Origin: Xenopus tropicalis
Lineage: Eukaryota > Chordata > Amphibia > Anura > Pipidae
DNA length: 64,000 bases
Assembly (NCBI RefSeq): GCF_000004195.4
Contig: NC_030683.2
Coordinates: forward strand, 88,871,410-88,935,409
Direction: 5' to 3'
A model generated the notes under the pieces. The model did not search any database, was not told the DNA's origin, and was given only the letters and a program-made list of their open reading frames with translations. The translations under genes and the position numbers were made by a program. This document shows positions 58,377 through 64,000 of the stretch, one piece after another. The number at the start of each line of letters is the position of its first letter. Position 1 is the stretch's first letter.

Positions 58377-61300
58377 CTGTAGAATATATGAAGAAAAGAT
58401 AGTTGAGCTAAGCACATTTCTAAGCCATGGTATAATTCAAAGGGGAAGTTGGCATTAGGAAGAGAAAACTGGTCAAATTATTATTTTTTCCCAACAATGC
58501 ACCCCATCCCCCCTTCTATGTGGCCAGCACTATCAAGTGCAACTTTTTGAAACAATGACAGAGAGCAAAGAGTTGCATTCAACTGTGAATGCCGTCCTGT
58601 AGCGCCATAGAGGGGGTGACACATGGATGGAATGTAAGCTGCCCCTTTAGAACAGCTGTATAACAAAATGTGCATCTGGAGCCCTGTACTTACATAATTA
58701 CGCATCTGAATAAAAAACTGTACAATACAACTTTAATATAGAGAAACAGGGGGTATTACAACTGCTAAAACAGAAAAGGTCCCAATGGAAACAAGCAATA
58801 CTATTTACAACTATTACATTTATTTAATAAGTTGCCAATTCAGTCTGCAGGTTTATTTGCCAGTTTTACCCCCAATTGCTGAAATACAGTGCATACTTGG
58901 ATGATCTGCTCTAAACATACTGAAATTGCACATTCATCAATGCCCTCTATACACCTTGGCTACCTAACAGCCAGTGGGACTATTGGCCCACTGATAGTTC
59001 CTGCTTATTGCTCAGTATTGACCATGCAAACATCCAACTATATGCAATTTCACTAATGCATAGACAGTTAGGTTTAAGTTTTTAAATTATATTAATTTAA
59101 ATGAAATAAACACCTATCGTAGGTGGAAAACACCTTTTGGACAATATATATGTATATATAAACCAAGCAATGCTGCCTAGTGCTGGAGTCTGAAGTTCAG
59201 TTCTGATCTGGTAACTATGGGCAAAGACAGACAGGGCAATTAGTCGACGTGATTTTGAAATTCTAGTCGTGGCGACTAAGTACCCCCAACTGCAAGTTGT
59301 ACCCACACAGGTACCTTCGCATGCAGCAACTTGCATGTTTGAAAATGGAGATAGCATTGCGCCAATTAGTTGACATGACTGGCTAATTATGTGCCACAAC
59401 TAGTTTTTTAAAAAACTGCAGCGACTAATCTCCCCGTCTGTCTTCGGTCTATCTGGAGTGAGTTTGTATGTTCTCCCTGTTTCTGTGGTTTTCCTCTCAT
59501 AGTTAAAAAAAAAATGTCCAGACTGAGATTCAAAATAGGCCCTGACATATCAAGTTGCAGAGGGGCAATATTGGGCATTCTGGCTGGTATGGGGGTGGGA
59601 CGTGGGTACAGTCAACCAGCACAACAAACTTCTATAACAGAGCACAAGTAGTCAAAATTACATCCAATTCTGCACTCATTATTGAATTTATTGTCAGGTC
59701 TGTCGCATGTTAAATAAGCCCTTACGTAATTGGAGAACTGGAGAGAATATAAACAAACAGACTGAATGCTTTCACTATCAATAACATTTACAAATAAATT
59801 AAAACCAGTGAAAAATATTAATATATGTTGGAAAATTGTTAAGTATAACATTTTATTATTTACATAAAACCAAGGTTTCATTTTTCATTTTAATTGCCCT
59901 TTCGAGAATTCACAGGCTATTAACAAATTCCAGTTCACTGTGCGTATACAGAATAGTAAGAGGATCATCTGGGTAACCACCATCCAGGGCACTAGCGGTT
60001 GGGGGATAACATATTAGAAGTCTTTGGCTGTGGCAAGCAGTATGGTAGCTCTTTCTGAAATAAACGAATGCTAAAAATGTCAAAATTTCATCATACATTA
60101 CAGTTTACAAGGAAAATCAATGGATAATATCAAAAATCTTGGTAATCATACCAGTCCCGGTCTGTTTGACTGTTCCTAGCTGCATTTCCAATTATCCTTT
60201 ATAAAGGATTGCACAATGTGCATAAAATAGTCATAATATGGTAAAATTCAAAATGCAAGTCAATAACAAGATTAGTACCATTACAAAGCCCCCTGAGGCT
60301 ATCCAGCAGGGAGCTGTTGAAAACACCCCAAGCTAACACATACCAAAGCTGAGGCTATCCAGCAGGGGGCTGTTAACATCACCCTAAGCTAACACATACC
60401 AGAATTTACAGCCATTTAATGCTAATGAGAGAAAATCCCCCAGTGCAAATAAACTGAGCAGTGTATACACAAATTTACTAAAGTCAATACAGGTCAAATG
60501 GTTTTAAATGTAAAACTGGGACCATTTGTTAAAAGAAAAATGCCTTACAACTAGTATGTACATAGAAATTAATTCTTCTTAAAAATACTCCTGTGGTTAT
60601 GGGAGATTAGGCACTTGGTCAAGCAGCAAGGAACCTCCAGAAAAATATAACACACCTTTTGGCCCTAAACTTCATCTCAGCTACAGAACTGTTACCTGCA
60701 GACATTCCTATTTGCATCAGCAGGTAACAACTACAACTTGTCACAATGCTATTAGTCTGTCATTTCTGGATTAAAATTGCAATTACTTTCCTCATGTGAC
60801 ATTTGCCTAGTGCAGCAAGCAAAGAACATGTCTTCTGTCTTCTATATATTTAACTGAATAGCTGCTTGTTTGTCACTGAGTAGGGTGTATCATGAGTGAG
60901 TGATTGTATTTTACTCTTTGTGTACAGAAGGAGCGCTGTTTGCTGTTATTTGTGCCGGTTCCCTAGCTGACAAATTCTCATGGGCCAGGAGAGGCACAGG
61001 CAGTGCAGATGCACTTGACAATCTCTGGGCTAATGATGCAAATTAGAGCCCTTACTGGTACAACATTACCAGTTCCCCCCAAGCACGTTCAATGTAATGA
61101 GCTCTTCCTAACAGAGAAGATGGAAGCACGACTCAAGTGTTACAAGGCTACAAAACAATGCGTCATTTTTCCTTACATACCATTTCTTTACTTTTATATG
61201 CATTATACCTTGTCTTTGTACCACATTTTTTAATTTTATTTCCACTATATCCCTTCAGTTACTCAACAGTAGTAACAAGGGGCATTTAAATTGCTGCAAA

Positions 61301-64000
61301 GACTTATGGCAGAATTTTCCTCTGGAAAGTCTGTACCAAAAAGTATAGAAAAATCCAACTCTAAACAATTCATATGCGGTGCCAAAAGTTTGACAAATGG
61401 ATGCAATTGCCAAGTAACATGCCACACCAGCATATAAGGGGAAATATTCCAAACATTTGGAAATATGATTAATACTGCAGGTGCAACTGGAACTGATTGG
61501 AGCCAGGTATATTTGGAAGGGGGTTTTCCCTGACTAATTTGGATCAAGTGTTTTTCATGCGGGGTGCACTGTATTGTTGGACCTGCATGCACTTATAAAC
61601 TACTCTTAAAAACACCCTTTATTTGACCTCTTGGCTTTTGACCAATCCAGTTCTCACATAATTTGTATCATATGGTGAGCGGTAAACCCCATGTTTAGAA
61701 GATGTGGTCACAACTTCAATAGCCGCACTCTCTTCTTTACAATGCAACCTACTGCCACTCCCACCTCTTTAGAACTGGTCTGACTGTGCCACTGGTTGTG
61801 CACAGGAATGGCATTTTCTGAACACAGAATTTGGTTGGAGGACACAGGATAAATGCAGCCAGTAACATATCAAGTGAGTGCAGGGCCCCTATGAAGATTT
61901 TTCATTTGTGAGAATATTGAAATGAGTGGCTGAGGCACAAGGATTTCTAGGCTATAGAAGAAGTAGCCCCTGTATTCTGGGCCCCCCATGCCCACCACAA
62001 CCATGAGGTCTACTTCCTCTATAGTTATGCCAATGCATGCAGGCTATATTGTGGGGAAATTGATAACCATAAACAATCTTCCCCACTTGGATGAATCCTA
62101 AAATAGGCTAAATTGGATTTTAAGCACTAATGCTGTATTCCTTGACTGGTTTCAGAGATTATGCATTATTTACTACAGCCCTGTTTCTTAGCCTTTGCTC
62201 CATGGAAGTTGTTATACTGCAACTGCTATCAACTTTATCATTTAAATCTTTTATGTTGAAGAATAATGGTAGTTGTAGTCCAGCAACATCTGGGGACTAG
62301 ATATTAAAAAACAGGTACTTAAGGTGTCTGTAGATCTGACAGTTATCTTACTGACCTGCCAGAGAAGCACAGTTTTTGATTTTGTCATCTATAAGGTGTG
62401 CTAAACAGCACTAATGAATGTGTGATGCTAAAATAAAAAAGTACTGGAGGGAAGGTATTTTTCTCCCAGGGTATCCATGTTTTATGGCCTCTAGAAATGT
62501 ACTTGTAATCGCTATAGGAAAGTAATTCAGTAAGATCTGATTAAGACAGAAGGACCCATGCTGAAGCATTCTAGAAGTCTCATCTGACGGGTTGTACCGG
62601 ACTGCATATTTTGCTCTCTCATTTTTGTGCTTGAAAGTCTGTTGCTGGTTTTGTAGACCTGCATTTTATACTTTGCCCACTAGATGGCACTATGTAAAAA
62701 TAAACAGAAGTCTTAATTAGGACTTGCTTGCTTCATAGAGGACCCAAAGAGATCTAAAATGCCCTTGCTCTCATGTTTTATACAGCTTTTATAATAAAGG
62801 ATCACACACAACCTTACTTACTGCTGCTATTCTGCATACAATTCAATTGTCTATTTCCTGATTTCTAACTGCCTGGAAAATCCAAATTGCTGCAAAGCTC
62901 AAGCAAATGGATTCCTCTTAAATAGATTCCTCATTACAGACAGTAGGTAGCCACTTAACTTATTACTAGATTTTGGCTGTTGCCAGCTTTTTAGCATCCC
63001 AGGGGCACAGACTAAAGTGCCTGAAACTTCACCCCACTGCCACCTATGAAATTATTACAGAAGGAACCGACGGGTGAGTTGGTCCAACTGCATTTCTTTC
63101 TATTTTGCATTAATGTTTTATGGCACGTTCCCCGAGTGTGAAGATACATAAGAATATTTTTCTCAGTTTGCCCAAGATTCCCACTGACTTCATGATGCAA
63201 CTGGACCAATTTCCAGAACCCTTGGGAATTCTCAATCAAATCAAATGAAGTCCCCACTGATTTGAATGGATCTCAGGACATGTATGACCTGATTACACGA
63301 GCACATGCAAACAGATACTTGGAGTGGCAAAACACATCTACACATTTTTTACTATTCACTATTGAATTCAATCCTCCACTTTTATGCCTTTTATATCTTC
63401 TTACCTCCTAATGTTCATTGGGGCCACGCTCTCCCATGTGTTTGCCTTAGGGTTGTACCTCTCTACAGAGTTGAGACAACTTGTTCCATCATTTCCTCCT
63501 GCGACATAGAGCATGCCCTCCAGCACAGCAACCCCAGCACTGCTCCGGCGGCTCAGCATGTTAGCAATTGGAGTCCAAGTATTTATCTGGATCAGAAATA
63601 ATGACTAATAATAGTAACCAGTAACCATGGGGCCAAATAAGTTAATAGGGCCTCCTCCAAGTGAGCCCAATTTATTAGCCCACCAGTCACTTGGGTCCCT
63701 GTGTGGTGAGCCCTGCCAACACACCCTTAATCCTCCCTAGCAACACTCTAATTATACCATAGGTCTGCCCATGATCCACCTGAATTTCCCACCCTTTTGT
63801 AAAATACAAATCTTTTCTTTCCTAGACTGACTTACCCCCTATACTTCACTGATGGCAACCCTGAGCATACTGGCCTGACTTGATCCAAATGGTTCCCAGA
63901 TTTTTTAGCACAAGGCATGGTATGTTTCTGCTCCTCACCTGTGGTTCATATTTCTCCACTGTAGCCAGATGTGAAGAGCTGTCATATCCTCCAACTGCAT
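58148..64000 (-). CDS. klhl17: klhl17 (actinfilin), 3' part of gene, three coding exons
   Basis: Kelch-like protein 17, a BTB-BACK-Kelch protein. In mammals it is brain-enriched, binds F-actin through its kelch propeller, and serves as a CUL3 adaptor that targets the kainate receptor subunit GluK2. Only the C-terminal kelch blades are in the window: partial exon 63939-64000, exon 63405-63586 and last exon 58148-58376. They give about 157 residues. The GG doublets (YVAGGNDG, YAVGGNDG), the Tyr/Trp spacing and the tail LELLNFPPPSSPTLSVSSTS are diagnostic, and the tail separates KLHL17 from KLHL20 and other paralogs. Phases match at both joins. BTB and BACK exons lie beyond 64000. plekhn1 is the next gene downstream. 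Confidence 0.96.
59218..59450. mobile_element. Diverged copy of GGGAGATTAGTC fold-back MITE
   Basis: It begins GGGCAAAGACAGACAGGGCA and ends GCGACTAATCTCCCCGTCTG, TCTTCGGTC. Ends match 32557-32868; the interior has diverged. It lies in the last klhl17 intron. Confidence 0.6.
59455..59506 (+). repeat. Fragment of SINE-like repeat (see 26935-27062)
   Basis: GAGTTTGTATGTTCTCCCTG, TTTCTGTGGTTTTCCTCTCA is the same motif as on the minus strand at 26960-27010. Confidence 0.5.
60292..60405. repeat. Two-copy tandem duplication, about 56 bp
   Basis: GAGGCTATCCAGCAGGG at 60295 and 60351, each followed by a related AAGCTAACACATACCA. The copies have diverged at several bases. Confidence 0.85.
60406..63404. 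other. Rest of last klhl17 intron
   Basis: About 3 kb of intron. It holds a dispersed repeat fragment near 61880-62035 and a CTCF-like motif at 62677. The open frames at 61003-61233 and 61255-61592 lack coding evidence. Confidence 0.5.
62677..62692 (+). promoter_or_regulatory. CTCF-like motif
   Basis: CCACTAGATGGCACTA fits the CTCF core (CCASYAGRKGGCRSY) at most positions. This is one motif match only, and such matches are also common inside frog repeats. Confidence 0.3.
63405..63586 (-). CDS. klhl17: klhl17 penultimate coding exon
   Basis: The exon is 182 nt with acceptor TGATCCAG and donor GTAAGA. It encodes INTWTPIANMLSRRSSAGVA, LEGMLYVAGGNDGTSCLNSV and a segment ending VAPMNIRR, one full kelch blade. 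It ends with two bases (AG) of an Arg codon completed in the last exon. Near-identity to human KLHL17 is evident. Confidence 0.97.
63587..63938. other. klhl17 intron, no feature seen
   Basis: A 352-bp intron between two coding exons, bounded by GTGAGG and CCAG splice sites. Confidence 0.85.
63939..64000 (-). CDS. klhl17: klhl17 partial exon at window edge
   Basis: The donor GTGAGG follows AVGGYDSSSHLATVEKYEPQ, a kelch blade segment ending in phase 0 as the next exon requires. The exon continues beyond 64000. Confidence 0.93.

Noticed and set aside
1..64000. CRISPR arrays, operons, bacterial promoters or riboswitches
   Set aside because: The window is vertebrate; tandem arrays present are microsatellites or a 143-bp duplication without spacer structure.
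1..64000. tRNA or rRNA genes
   Set aside because: I saw no sequence with both A and B boxes and a cloverleaf. The box-B-like motif near 27035 belongs to a SINE-like fragment.

Overview
This is a piece of vertebrate nuclear genome, almost certainly a frog of the genus Xenopus. Coding DNA lies in short exons with consensus GT..AG borders, all on the minus strand. The rest is AT-rich intron and intergenic DNA filled with repeats that I recognise as Xenopus-type: TTAA-flanked MITEs beginning TTAAAGG, TA-flanked CAGGTATGGG elements, CpG-rich fold-back elements, and fragments of Tc1, L1 and L2. I cannot decide between X. tropicalis and X. laevis from the sequence alone.

Two protein genes are present, both on the minus strand. 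The right end (58148-64000) holds the last three coding exons of klhl17 (actinfilin, a BTB-Kelch adaptor of CUL3 ubiquitin ligase); the rest of the gene lies beyond the window. Positions 31863 down to 4760 hold a complete plekhn1 gene (also called CLPABP). I resolved 16 coding exons whose reading phases all agree, giving 2175 nt and a 724-residue protein with an N-terminal MGNLSC acylation-type motif and two successive PH-type folds. KLHL17 followed by PLEKHN1 is also the mammalian order and orientation, which supports both identifications. No third gene was recognised. In particular, I did not find perm1 in the 4 kb beyond the 3' end of plekhn1.

The 26 kb between the two genes (32030-58147) and the plekhn1 introns are a museum of mobile elements. 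The clearest is a 1.6 kb Tc1/mariner transposon (37550-39165) with 211-bp inverted repeats that are nearly identical and an uninterrupted 340-residue DD34E transposase. An L1 ORF2 tail lies beside it. Elsewhere there are L2-type LINE tails, a dead second Tc1 transposase, several TTAA-flanked MITEs (one caught inside an older repeat with its target duplication intact), two 500-bp hairpin elements, and a 143-bp tandem repeat.

The least explained pattern is a set of short repeats, several of them palindromic, that carry hammerhead-ribozyme-like cores (CTGANGA, a stem, then GAAAC). In several copies the core is followed at similar spacing by AATAAA and then GAGTGC or a variant. They look like one family of small ribozyme-bearing retroelements, perhaps related to Penelope-like elements.
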